Shown piece by piece: positions 1 through 5,495 of a stretch of 8,934 nt of DNA (within the stretch, counting starts at the first letter, position 1; each line of letters opens with the position of its first letter). The notes under the pieces are model-generated. The model saw only the letters and a program-made list of their open reading frames with translations, was not told where the DNA came from and made no database searches. Both the position numbers and the translations under genes were made by a program. Origin of the DNA: UBA1124 sp963933095 (GTDB lineage Bacteria > Pseudomonadota > Gammaproteobacteria > Pseudomonadales > Cellvibrionaceae); assembly GCA_963933095.1 (NCBI GenBank), contig CAWVSV010000091.1, forward strand, positions 1 to 8,934. Reading direction: 5' to 3'.

Positions 1-280
1 GCCAATAGTCTGATTCTCCCCAGTGCTCTTGATCAGTGACGTAGCGCACCTGATTAAAAAATTTATTGACGGCCTGTAGTTTTGCCGCATCGTTGTCGTG
101 ACTTACCTTAAGCAGTAAGTGGTTCAGCTCATGAGCGTGCTGTTCCGCCCGGCTGCCATACTTTTCGGCTACGTATTCGTAGAGCTCTTCAGTCCATGGC
201 TCAAACTCAAAGGCATGCAATCCGCTACTCATAGCCCCAAACAGTAACGCACAAGCCAATTGAAAACTTTTTATTCGCAT
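1..280 (-). CDS. LapG-like transglutaminase-type cysteine protease (peptidase C93), N-terminal part, cut by window edge
   Basis: Reading leftward from the ATG at 280-278, 93 codons are visible and the gene continues beyond position 1. The product begins with a signal peptide: Arg and Lys near the N-terminus, a hydrophobic stretch, and a likely cleavage after GLHA near residue 23. Export to the periplasm is therefore expected. Further on, the segment VNKFFNQVRYVTDQEHWG followed by a DYW matches the block that precedes the catalytic Cys in the BTLCP/LapG family (PF06035). The Cys-His-Asp triad itself lies outside the window. LapG proteases cleave large surface adhesins such as LapA and are held in check by the c-di-GMP receptor LapD, so a role in biofilm release is possible, but no adhesin or lapD is visible. 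The start is supported by GGAG seven bases upstream of the ATG. A minus-strand -10-like TATTAT lies at 309-304. The family call is fairly secure; the exact LapG function is inferred. Confidence 0.75.
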   Translation of the reverse strand, partial: MRIKSFQLACALLFGAMSSGLHAFEFEPWTEELYEYVAEKYGSRAEQHAHELNHLLLKVSHDNDAAKLQAVNKFFNQVRYVTDQEHWGESDYW

Positions 281-314
281 ACCATTACTCCATTGTGTAG
301 TTAATAATACTCTA

Positions 315-345
315 GCAATACGGACCAAATATGAATCTGTATTGC
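315..345. repeat. Imperfect inverted repeat upstream of the LapG-like gene
   Basis: Two 10-base arms, GCAATACGGA (315-324) and TCTGTATTGC (336-345), match at 9 of 10 positions around an 11-base AT-rich centre. The element lies just upstream of the minus-strand TATTAT hexamer of the LapG-like gene. It could be an operator or a leader hairpin, and chance is also possible. No T-run follows on either strand, so a terminator is unlikely. Confidence 0.3.
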
Positions 346-462
346 CCAGCAATCTTGTTGTTTATGGTTATTATTATCGCCTATAAGCGCTCTTATACCA
401 ATGACATTTGTATGTTAGCCAAAGGCAGCCGTTGTATATATGTAGACCTTCTGAATGTATGT

Positions 463-705
463 TTATGGCATGTTATTGCATATTTGTAGCGCGTCAGGAT
501 AGTCCGTCAGTGCTTGCTCGGCATTAAGCATTACCCATAATTCAAGGTTTTTTTGTGTTTTAGCCGCGGGAGACTTAAGCAGGACATTATTGCGTTTTTT
601 CTTCTCTATTTTGGCGTCCTGCTCTGTGTAAAAGGGCAAAATCTCACAGGTGCCGGGAAAGGGACTGTCGTTAAGTATTAAGTAAAAGCTGTGTTTTGTG
701 TTCAT
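463..705 (-). CDS. Hypothetical 80-residue protein
   Basis: An uninterrupted 80-codon frame runs from the ATG at 705 to a TAA at 463. I do not recognise the product. It is soluble and mixed in composition, with a hydrophobic start (FYLILN), a basic centre (KIEKKKR) and an acidic/aliphatic C-terminal third. It has no signal peptide, no membrane segment and no metal-binding motif. In favour of a real gene are ordinary codon usage and a perfect minus-strand TATAAT at 727-722, which would start a transcript only about ten bases before the ATG. Against it are the absence of a Shine-Dalgarno sequence, the lack of a good -35, and its isolation in a gene-poor stretch. If real, translation would be nearly leaderless. 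It could be a lineage-specific gene or a chance frame. Confidence 0.4.
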   Translation of the reverse strand: MNTKHSFYLILNDSPFPGTCEILPFYTEQDAKIEKKKRNNVLLKSPAAKTQKNLELWVMLNAEQALTDYPDALQICNNMP

Positions 706-1114
706 CAGAGATTAAGCCGCAATTATAAAAGTTGTGGAGGGCAAAGAGGTTGTTGCTCAAGCTGGATACCTTATAAAGCCTGGCTCATAGTGTGGGTGTT
801 ATTCGAACAATACGATGTATTTATACTCATGGAGCCGAAGTGGATACATAGTAGAATCATAGCGCTTATGATTTTATTAAAAAAGTTACATGTCTCACGT
901 ATCAGCCCCTAAACTCACAAAGCCAGTATTGTGCGCCTGCCTACCCATTCACCCTCGCCTGAATAGGGTTATAGTATCAATGTATATTGGCCTATAAGCT
1001 TTAATAAGGTCGCAGTAAAACCTGTGTTTTAGTATGTTCGGACAATATAGTTTGCACCTATAAGCAAATACTATTTATTTTTGATGGGTAGATTATATCC
1101 ATTTAAAACTCGCG

Positions 1115-1163
1115 CAGTACTTAACAAATACCCGTTGAAATGCGGGACTTAATACTGTTTTTT
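1115..1163 (+). terminator. Two-part hairpin followed by six T: intrinsic terminator or 3' end of a small RNA
   Basis: CAGTA and TTAA (1115-1124, with one bulged C at 1120) pair with TTAATACTG (1149-1157). Inside an asymmetric internal loop, CCCG (1131-1134) pairs with CGGG (1143-1146). TTTTTT follows at once at 1158-1163. This is the usual geometry of a Rho-independent terminator on the plus strand, although the outer stem is AT-rich and its strength is uncertain. No plus-strand gene is evident upstream, which raises the possibility of a non-coding transcript. Confidence 0.5.
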
Positions 1164-1368
1164 GTAATATCGCGAAAAGTCGAGAACACGGGCAGAGCAA
1201 AGTTCTATTGCAGAGCAATACCAAATGCTACTTGTCGTAGCGGTGAGCGCATAATAGCGGCTTTATCCGATGAGCACAGAGTTGCCAGATTTAAACTCTA
1301 ACCGGCAATACTTGTCATAGCTACTAACCGCCAAGCCAGCTTTATCAGCAGTGACCGTAAAAGCCCCT

Positions 1369-1399
1369 TATAATCACAGTCTAAATATAACCCTAAGGA
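1369..1399 (+). promoter_or_regulatory. -10 element and ribosome binding site of the 5'-nucleotidase gene
   Basis: A perfect TATAAT lies at 1369-1374 but no good -35 is seen at 16-18 bases upstream, so an activator or another promoter may be used. AAGGA at 1395-1399 is spaced seven bases from the GTG at 1407 and decides that start. The stretch around this site, 1387-1403, recurs with one mismatch at 7343-7359. Confidence 0.5.
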
Positions 1400-1406
1400 T
1401 ACTAAA

Positions 1407-2306
1407 GTGTCGAAAGACCTTTCTAATAAGCTAGTTATCGCTATATCTTCTCGTGCTCTTTTTGATTTAAACGACAGTCACGAGGTGTTCACTAACGAGG
1501 GGCTTGAGGCTTACTCTCGCTACCAAATCGATAATGAAGACAAAATATTAAAGCCTGGCGAAGCGTTTCCGATGGTTAAAAAGCTACTGCATTTAAATGA
1601 CATGCTCGAGGGTGAGGCGAGAGTTGAAGTCATACTTTTGTCGCGCAACAGTGCCGATACTGGGTTAAGAATATTCAACTCAATAGAACACTATGGGTTA
1701 AATATTACTCGCGCTGCTTTTTGTGGCGGTGAAAGTCCATACCGATACATTAGCGCCTTTGGTTGCCATTTGTTTTTATCAACCCATGCCGATGATGTAC
1801 GTCATGCATTGGAATATGGCATTGCCGCAGCCACTATTATTGCCTCAAAAAGTGGTGGCGAGCATAGCGCTCAGTTGCGCTTTGCTTTTGATGGCGATGC
1901 CGTGTTGTTTTCTGATGAGGCCGAAAGGGTGTACAAGCATCAAGGATTGGCGGCTTTCAGTGAAAGCGAAAAAGCATCAGCCAAAAAGCCATTGTTAGGC
2001 GGGCCGTTTAAACATTTTTTATCAGCACTACAAGGGCTGCAAAGAGAATTTCCGGATCAGCAAAGTCCTATACGCACAGCGCTAGTTACGGCGCGTTCAG
2101 CACCGGCTCACGAGCGGGTAATTCGTACCTTGCGTGACTGGGGCATACGTATTGATGAGTCGCTTTTTTTAGGCGGACTAAGCAAAGGGGCATTTTTAAA
2201 GTCATTCTGTGCCGATGTGTTCTTCGATGATCAGCCTATGCACTGCCAATCTGCCAGTGAACATGTTGCTACCGGTCATGTACCTCACGGTGTAGCCAAC
2301 GACTAG
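1407..2306 (+). CDS. Cytosolic 5'-nucleotidase (PF06189 / NT5C1-like family)
   Basis: The 299-residue product should remove the 5'-phosphate from nucleoside monophosphates in the cytoplasm. The family is the bacterial branch related to eukaryotic cN-I, a HAD-type Mg-dependent phosphohydrolase. Visible motifs: a conserved N-terminal block with VIAISSRALFDL (residues 10-21) and LLSRNSADTG (77-86); FDGDAVLFSDE (161-171), whose Asp162 and Asp164 are the nucleophile and acid/base pair; LVTARSAPAHERVIRTLR (226-243) as HAD motif II; Lys260 in GGLSKGAFL; and FFDDQ (272-276) as the metal-binding motif. All key residues are present and the length is typical. The start is a GTG with a well-placed AAGGA. 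There is no signal peptide. It stands alone on its strand and converges with the TauE-type permease, leaving seven bases between the stop codons. A role in nucleotide salvage or overflow is inferred from the family; the preferred substrate cannot be read from sequence. Confidence 0.88.
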   Translation: MSKDLSNKLVIAISSRALFDLNDSHEVFTNEGLEAYSRYQIDNEDKILKPGEAFPMVKKLLHLNDMLEGEARVEVILLSRNSADTGLRIFNSIEHYGLNITRAAFCGGESPYRYISAFGCHLFLSTHADDVRHALEYGIAAATIIASKSGGEHSAQLRFAFDGDAVLFSDEAERVYKHQGLAAFSESEKASAKKPLLGGPFKHFLSALQGLQREFPDQQSPIRTALVTARSAPAHERVIRTLRDWGIRIDESLFLGGLSKGAFLKSFCADVFFDDQPMHCQSASEHVATGHVPHGVAND

Positions 2307-2310
2307 GCCT

Positions 2311-2336
2311 GCGCTAAAAAAGCAGAAATTTAGCGC
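2311..2336. terminator. Perfect 8-bp inverted repeat at convergent gene ends
   Basis: GCGCTAAA (2311-2318) is exactly complementary to TTTAGCGC (2329-2336) around a 10-base A-rich loop. It lies just after the nucleotidase stop and over the last codons of the permease. No T-run follows on either strand, so termination would be weak. It may instead act as a transcript-end barrier for both genes. Confidence 0.35.
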
Positions 2337-3123
2337 CTAACACCATAAGTACACTGGCCAGTATTGATTGTAGTACTCGACTGGGTAATCTTGCACCAAG
2401 CTTTGTACCAATATGTACCGCTGGCAAAGAACCTAGCAATAGACAACCCAGTAATTGAAAATCTACATTGCCGACCACCCATGTGCCTGCATCGGGGTTG
2501 CTTAGCGTTAGGTGTCCCAACCCTGCAATAAGGGTTAACGGCACCGCGTGTGCTATGTCAGTGCCTATTACTTGCAGTGCCGGCAGGCGAGGGTACAGCA
2601 GCAGCAGCAACACCGCACAAAACGCACCGGCGCCTACCGACGACAGCGTAACGAAAACCCCCAGTAGTAAACCTGCAATCACCGTTACCGCTTGCGCTCT
2701 TTTTTGGAACCACTGCGCGAGAACTGAAGGCGCTTGGGTGGGTGACTGAATTTTAGACTTAAAAAACAGTACGAGTGATGTTGCTACAAGCATACCGCCG
2801 AGGCTACTGGTTAACACGCTTTCATAAGCTGAGGCGTTAGCAAAGATACTGTCTAAAAAATAAGTTGTTATTAAGGCCCCCGGTATACTGCCCGCCGCTA
2901 GCAAAAGTACTAGGCGCCAACGGATTGAACCTTGTTTGGCATGCGCATAAACCCCGCTGGCCTTGGTTAAGCTGGCGTAGAGCAAGTCGGTACCAATAGC
3001 AATATGTAGAGGAATACCAAAAAGTATTAGCAGGGGGGTCATTAGTGAACCGCCGCCAACGCCGGTTACGCCGACCGCTAAACCGACCCCTGCACCTGCA
3101 AATACGTAGAAAAGAAAGTCCAT
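2314..3123 (-). CDS. TauE/SafE-family permease, probable sulfite or sulfonate-linked anion exporter
   Basis: The 269-residue integral membrane protein belongs to the TauE/SafE family (PF01925). Hydrophobic segments fill nearly the whole length, about seven to eight helices. The two family half-repeats are visible: GVTGVGGGSLMTPLLI (residues 18-33) followed by GTDLL (44-48), and TLSSVGAGAFCAVLLLLLYP (159-178) followed by GTDIA (187-191). Length is normal and the C-terminus ends in a hydrophobic LGAKFLLF. Members export sulfite, sulfoacetate or related anions, and many are uncharacterised. The divergent neighbour is cysB, the master regulator of sulfur assimilation, which favours a sulfur anion as substrate and control by CysB from the shared intergenic region; both points are inference. 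The start codon is ATG at 3123-3121 with only a poor Shine-Dalgarno, so translation efficiency may be low. Confidence 0.85.
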   Translation of the reverse strand: MDFLFYVFAGAGVGLAVGVTGVGGGSLMTPLLILFGIPLHIAIGTDLLYASLTKASGVYAHAKQGSIRWRLVLLLAAGSIPGALITTYFLDSIFANASAYESVLTSSLGGMLVATSLVLFFKSKIQSPTQAPSVLAQWFQKRAQAVTVIAGLLLGVFVTLSSVGAGAFCAVLLLLLYPRLPALQVIGTDIAHAVPLTLIAGLGHLTLSNPDAGTWVVGNVDFQLLGCLLLGSLPAVHIGTKLGARLPSRVLQSILASVLMVLGAKFLLF

Positions 3124-3290
3124 AGGTATAGTCTAAAGTTATAGATACCAATCCCCTTTGATGGGTATTGGAAATTAAGCTGGCAAATATACATTTATGT
3201 CACTATTCTTTAAAAGAATATTTTCTTATATTTTTATAACTACTATCGTAATTTTATGATTGTTATCAGTTGCAGTCGTATGGAGAGCCT
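3124..3290. promoter_or_regulatory. Divergent permease/cysB control region with a 17-bp palindrome
   Basis: The AT-rich 167-bp region holds a perfect palindrome at 3204-3220, with arms TATTCTTT and AAAGAATA around one central base. It overlaps a second, shorter symmetry AAGAA-TATT-TTCTT at 3214-3227. LysR-type regulators bind such AT-rich dyads and cysB is known to be autoregulated in enterobacteria, so this is a good candidate CysB operator. A -10-like TATGAT for cysB lies at 3255-3260 with a weak -35-like TTTTAT 17 bases upstream. GGAG at 3282-3285 is the cysB ribosome binding site. Placing a CysB site here is inference. Confidence 0.5.
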
Positions 3291-4265
3291 ATGAAATTGC
3301 AACAGCTACGCTACATCTGGGAAGTCGCTCATCACGATCTCAATGTGTCGGCCACAGCTCAAAGCCTGTTCACCTCCCAGCCGGGTATCAGTAAGCAAAT
3401 TCGCTTGCTTGAAGATGAGCTCGGTGTAGAAGTATTTTCACGTAGCGGCAAGCACCTGACAAGAATCACTCCAGCCGGAGAAGCTATTCTTAAAAGTGCT
3501 GGTGAGATTTTGCGTAAAGTTGAAAGCATTAAGCAAGTTGCACAGGAATTTAGTAACGAGAAAAAAGGCAGTCTTTCGCTGGCTACCACCCATACTCAAG
3601 CACGCTATGCTCTGCCTAAGGTGATTGAGCGCTTTATCAAGGAGTACCCTGATGTGTCGCTGCATATGCATCAGGGCACGCCTATGCAAATATCCGAAAT
3701 GGCAGCCGACGGCACCGTCGACTTTGCTGTGGCAACCGAGGCTTTAGAGCTGTTTAGCGACTTAATAATGATGCCTTGTTACAAGTGGAACCGTTGCATC
3801 GTTGTGCCTAAAAATCATCCATTGTGTCAGGTTTCTGAGCTGTCGCTGGACGATGTCGCCAAGTACCCTATAGTGACCTATGTTTTTGGTTTTACTGGTC
3901 GCTCTAAGCTCGATGAGGCCTTTATTGAAAAAGGCTTGGCGCCAAAGGTGGTATTTACTGCGGCGGATGCAGACGTTATTAAAACCTATGTTCGCCTAGG
4001 ACTGGGAATTGGCATTATTGCTAAAATGGCTTTCGATCCATTAACAGACCCAGACCTTGTCGCACTAGATGCGAGCCACTTATTTGAGGCCAGTACTGCA
4101 AAAATCGGCTTTAGGCGCGGGACTTTCTTACGCGGCTTTATGTACGACTTTATTGAGCAATTTGCTCCGCACTTAACTAAAGAAATTGTCAGTGAGGCTT
4201 ACAATCGGCAGTCAAAAGCCGAGCTAGATGAATTGTTTAGCCACACCAAACTTCCGGTTTACTAG
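3291..4265 (+). CDS. cysB: CysB, LysR-type regulator of sulfur assimilation
   Basis: The 324-residue product matches Escherichia coli CysB in length and throughout its sequence. The N-terminal winged helix-turn-helix is at residues 1-60, with MKLQQLRYI, LFTSQPGISKQIRLLEDELG and FSRSGKHLT. The effector-binding domain follows from about residue 92. The residues that contact sulfate in enterobacterial CysB are all conserved: Thr100, Thr102 and Gln103 in LATTHTQARYALP, Thr149 in AVATEA, and Thr202 in FGFTGRS. CysB tetramers normally activate sulfate uptake and cysteine synthesis genes with N-acetylserine (or O-acetylserine) as inducer and sulfide/thiosulfate as anti-inducer. The ATG at 3291 is chosen over an upstream in-frame TTG at 3270 because GGAG lies five bases before it and the protein then aligns with the family start. 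It is divergent from the permease and is followed by a strong terminator. It is CysB rather than Cbl by overall similarity. Confidence 0.96.
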   Translation: MKLQQLRYIWEVAHHDLNVSATAQSLFTSQPGISKQIRLLEDELGVEVFSRSGKHLTRITPAGEAILKSAGEILRKVESIKQVAQEFSNEKKGSLSLATTHTQARYALPKVIERFIKEYPDVSLHMHQGTPMQISEMAADGTVDFAVATEALELFSDLIMMPCYKWNRCIVVPKNHPLCQVSELSLDDVAKYPIVTYVFGFTGRSKLDEAFIEKGLAPKVVFTAADADVIKTYVRLGLGIGIIAKMAFDPLTDPDLVALDASHLFEASTAKIGFRRGTFLRGFMYDFIEQFAPHLTKEIVSEAYNRQSKAELDELFSHTKLPVY

Positions 4266-4279
4266 CTAGTTTGTACCGA

Positions 4280-4317
4280 AAAAAAGGCCTGAGCCCGCAG
4301 GGGTTCAGGCCTTTTTT
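4280..4317. terminator. Strong bidirectional intrinsic terminator between cysB and the CxxC gene
   Basis: GGCCTGAGCCC (4286-4296) pairs with GGGTTCAGGCC (4301-4311), eleven pairs with one G-T wobble, around a GCAG tetraloop. An A-run (4279-4285) precedes the stem and TTTTTT (4312-4317) follows it. The symmetric A and T runs allow it to end both cysB on the plus strand and the convergent 90-residue gene on the minus strand. Confidence 0.92.
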
Positions 4318-4329
4318 GTATGAGAAATA

Positions 4330-4602
4330 CTAACCAGCTAAAACTTCCTTTACGAACTTAAAGTAAACGGTGTAAATGGCAGCTTCTTTACCTTCTTGCT
4401 CGACCATAAAGAAGGGCGCGCGATTAACATTGTGTCGTTTTGCTATGGCCATGCCTTCGCTTGCTGGATCGCGTTCGTCGGCCACAACTACTTGATCGAT
4501 TCTAGCCATATGGCCGGAGGACTCAAGCTTGGCCAATACATCGCCACACTTTTTACAGGGTGAGCCATCGGCCAAAATCTTCTTAACCAGGGTTATCTTC
4601 AC
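4330..4602 (-). CDS. Small thioredoxin-fold / glutaredoxin-like CxxC protein
   Basis: The 90-residue product opens with a beta strand KITLVKKIL followed by DGSPCKKCGDVLAKL, where the Cys-x-x-Cys motif starts at about residue 15 at the head of a helix, as in thioredoxin and glutaredoxin folds. A conserved cis-Pro type segment RAPFFMVEQ follows near residues 60-70, and the protein ends YTVYFKFVKEVLAG. There is no signal peptide, so it should act in the cytoplasm. Its partner is unknown; a disulfide, thiol-relay or metal role is possible. The GTG start at 4602-4600 is preferred over the ATG at 4641 because GGAG lies seven bases upstream and the extra 13 residues do not look like the fold. It lies between cysB and thrH, convergent with cysB through a shared terminator. 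The location suggests a link to sulfur or redox metabolism, but this is inference from context. Confidence 0.8.
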   Translation of the reverse strand: MKITLVKKILADGSPCKKCGDVLAKLESSGHMARIDQVVVADERDPASEGMAIAKRHNVNRAPFFMVEQEGKEAAIYTVYFKFVKEVLAG

Positions 4603-4830
4603 AATTAATCTCCACTGTTTAGCCACCCCATCGAGCAGCACATACTGTATGGCGCGAGAATAGCAGATACCACTCCCCGATTAAACTCTCGCCGCGGCCG
4701 GCGACCTGCAACTTTAATAGCTATTACGGCCATAAGCGCTGCGTGACTATCATCTCTAATTGTTTGTTCTGCACGAAAGTACACTAATGGTTTATTTACG
4801 CCGCACAAAAGGGTAAATTCGCGCTTTAAA

Positions 4831-4847
4831 TATAATCATTTGGAGTG
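4831..4847 (+). promoter_or_regulatory. -10 element and ribosome binding site of thrH
   Basis: A perfect TATAAT lies at 4831-4836 and GGAGTG at 4842-4847, ahead of the ATG at 4853. No convincing -35 is present at the usual distance. The -10 is so close to the start that the transcript leader would be short, with a start site at about 4843 that would clip the ribosome binding site. A second promoter upstream may therefore serve the gene. Confidence 0.4.
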
Positions 4848-4852
4848 TCACC

Positions 4853-5467
4853 ATGGAAATCGCATGTCTGGACCTTGAAGGCGTCCTAATTCCTGAAATC
4901 TGGATCAAATTTGCCGAAAAAACCGGCATCGAAGAACTGAAACTCACCACGCGTGATATCTCTGACTATGACGAGTTAATGCAGCACCGCCTGAAAGTGC
5001 TGGACCAGCACGGCCTGACGTTATCGGCGATTCAAGATGTAATCGCAGGGCTAAAGCCTATGGACGGCGCGCTCGAGTTCATTAACTGGCTGCGCGAACG
5101 CTTTCAGGTCATTATTCTGTCCGATACTTTTTATCAGTTTTCGGCGCCGTTTATGAAACAGTTAGGCTGGCCGACACTGCTGTGCCATCAACTGGAAGTT
5201 GAAGATGACCGTATTGTGGGTTACACGTTGCGTCAAAAAGACCCTAAACGTCAGTCTATTTTAGCCTTGGGCACTCTCTACTATCGCACTATTGCCGCTG
5301 GTGATTCATACAACGACACCACTATGCTGGCTCAAGCTAATGCCGGTATTTTGTTTAAGTCACCACAAAATGTTATTGATGAATTTCCGCAATTCCCTGC
5401 GGTTCATGAATACGAAGATCTGAAGAAAGAATTTATCAAGGCCAGTGTTCGCGACTTGAGCCTTTAG
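4853..5467 (+). CDS. thrH: ThrH, phosphoserine phosphatase / phosphoserine:homoserine phosphotransferase
   Basis: The 204-residue HAD-superfamily enzyme closely resembles Pseudomonas aeruginosa ThrH. That protein is known to hydrolyse phosphoserine and to transfer its phosphate to homoserine, joining serine and threonine synthesis. HAD motif I is LDLEG (residues 6-10), with nucleophile Asp7 and Glu9 in place of the usual second Asp, a feature of ThrH. Motif II is ILSDTF (88-93). Lys132 in QKDPKRQS serves motif III and GDSYND (150-155) is motif IV. The C-terminus, FPQFPAVHEYEDLKKEF, is also characteristic. The protein is cytoplasmic and full length. The start is clear: ATG with GGAGTG upstream. 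It is divergent from the CxxC gene and convergent with pabB, 16 bases apart. Confidence 0.95.
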   Translation: MEIACLDLEGVLIPEIWIKFAEKTGIEELKLTTRDISDYDELMQHRLKVLDQHGLTLSAIQDVIAGLKPMDGALEFINWLRERFQVIILSDTFYQFSAPFMKQLGWPTLLCHQLEVEDDRIVGYTLRQKDPKRQSILALGTLYYRTIAAGDSYNDTTMLAQANAGILFKSPQNVIDEFPQFPAVHEYEDLKKEFIKASVRDLSL

Positions 5468-5476
5468 TAATGTTTG

Positions 5477-5495
5477 GGGGAGGCTAAGCCTCCCC
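5477..5495. terminator. GC-rich hairpin at the thrH/pabB convergent ends
   Basis: GGGGAGGCT (5477-5485) and AGCCTCCCC (5487-5495) form a perfect 9-bp palindrome around a single base. As RNA this would be a stem of about seven pairs with a short loop. The pabB stop codon (5484-5486) lies inside the loop. No T-run follows in either direction, so it resembles a Rho-assisted or processing barrier more than a standard intrinsic terminator. Confidence 0.5.

Larger units (their letters stand above)
706..1406. other. AT-rich intergenic region, about 700 bp, without a convincing protein gene
   Basis: No frame here has both a ribosome binding site and protein-like composition. The longest, on the plus strand up to about 912, has no Shine-Dalgarno and an erratic product. 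The region does hold a terminator-like hairpin at 1115-1163, two of the three CCTATAAGC copies in the left end of the window (991-999 and 1057-1065; the third is at 380-388), a diverged direct repeat around 1229-1265 and 1308-1345, and the -10 element of the downstream nucleotidase gene. A small RNA ending at about 1163 is possible but no clear promoter for one was found. Confidence 0.6.

Noticed and set aside
691..912. 73-codon plus-strand frame in the left intergenic region
   Set aside because: No ribosome binding site, non-ATG start, erratic composition rich in Cys and Trp, and it overlaps the better minus-strand 80-codon frame.
4605..4808. 67-codon minus-strand frame between the CxxC gene and thrH
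   Set aside because: No ribosome binding site, atypical composition, and it would occupy the divergent promoter region.
5191..5200. ACTGGAAGTT in thrH, shared with the palindrome arm
   Set aside because: Ten bases within conserved coding sequence; best explained as coincidence.
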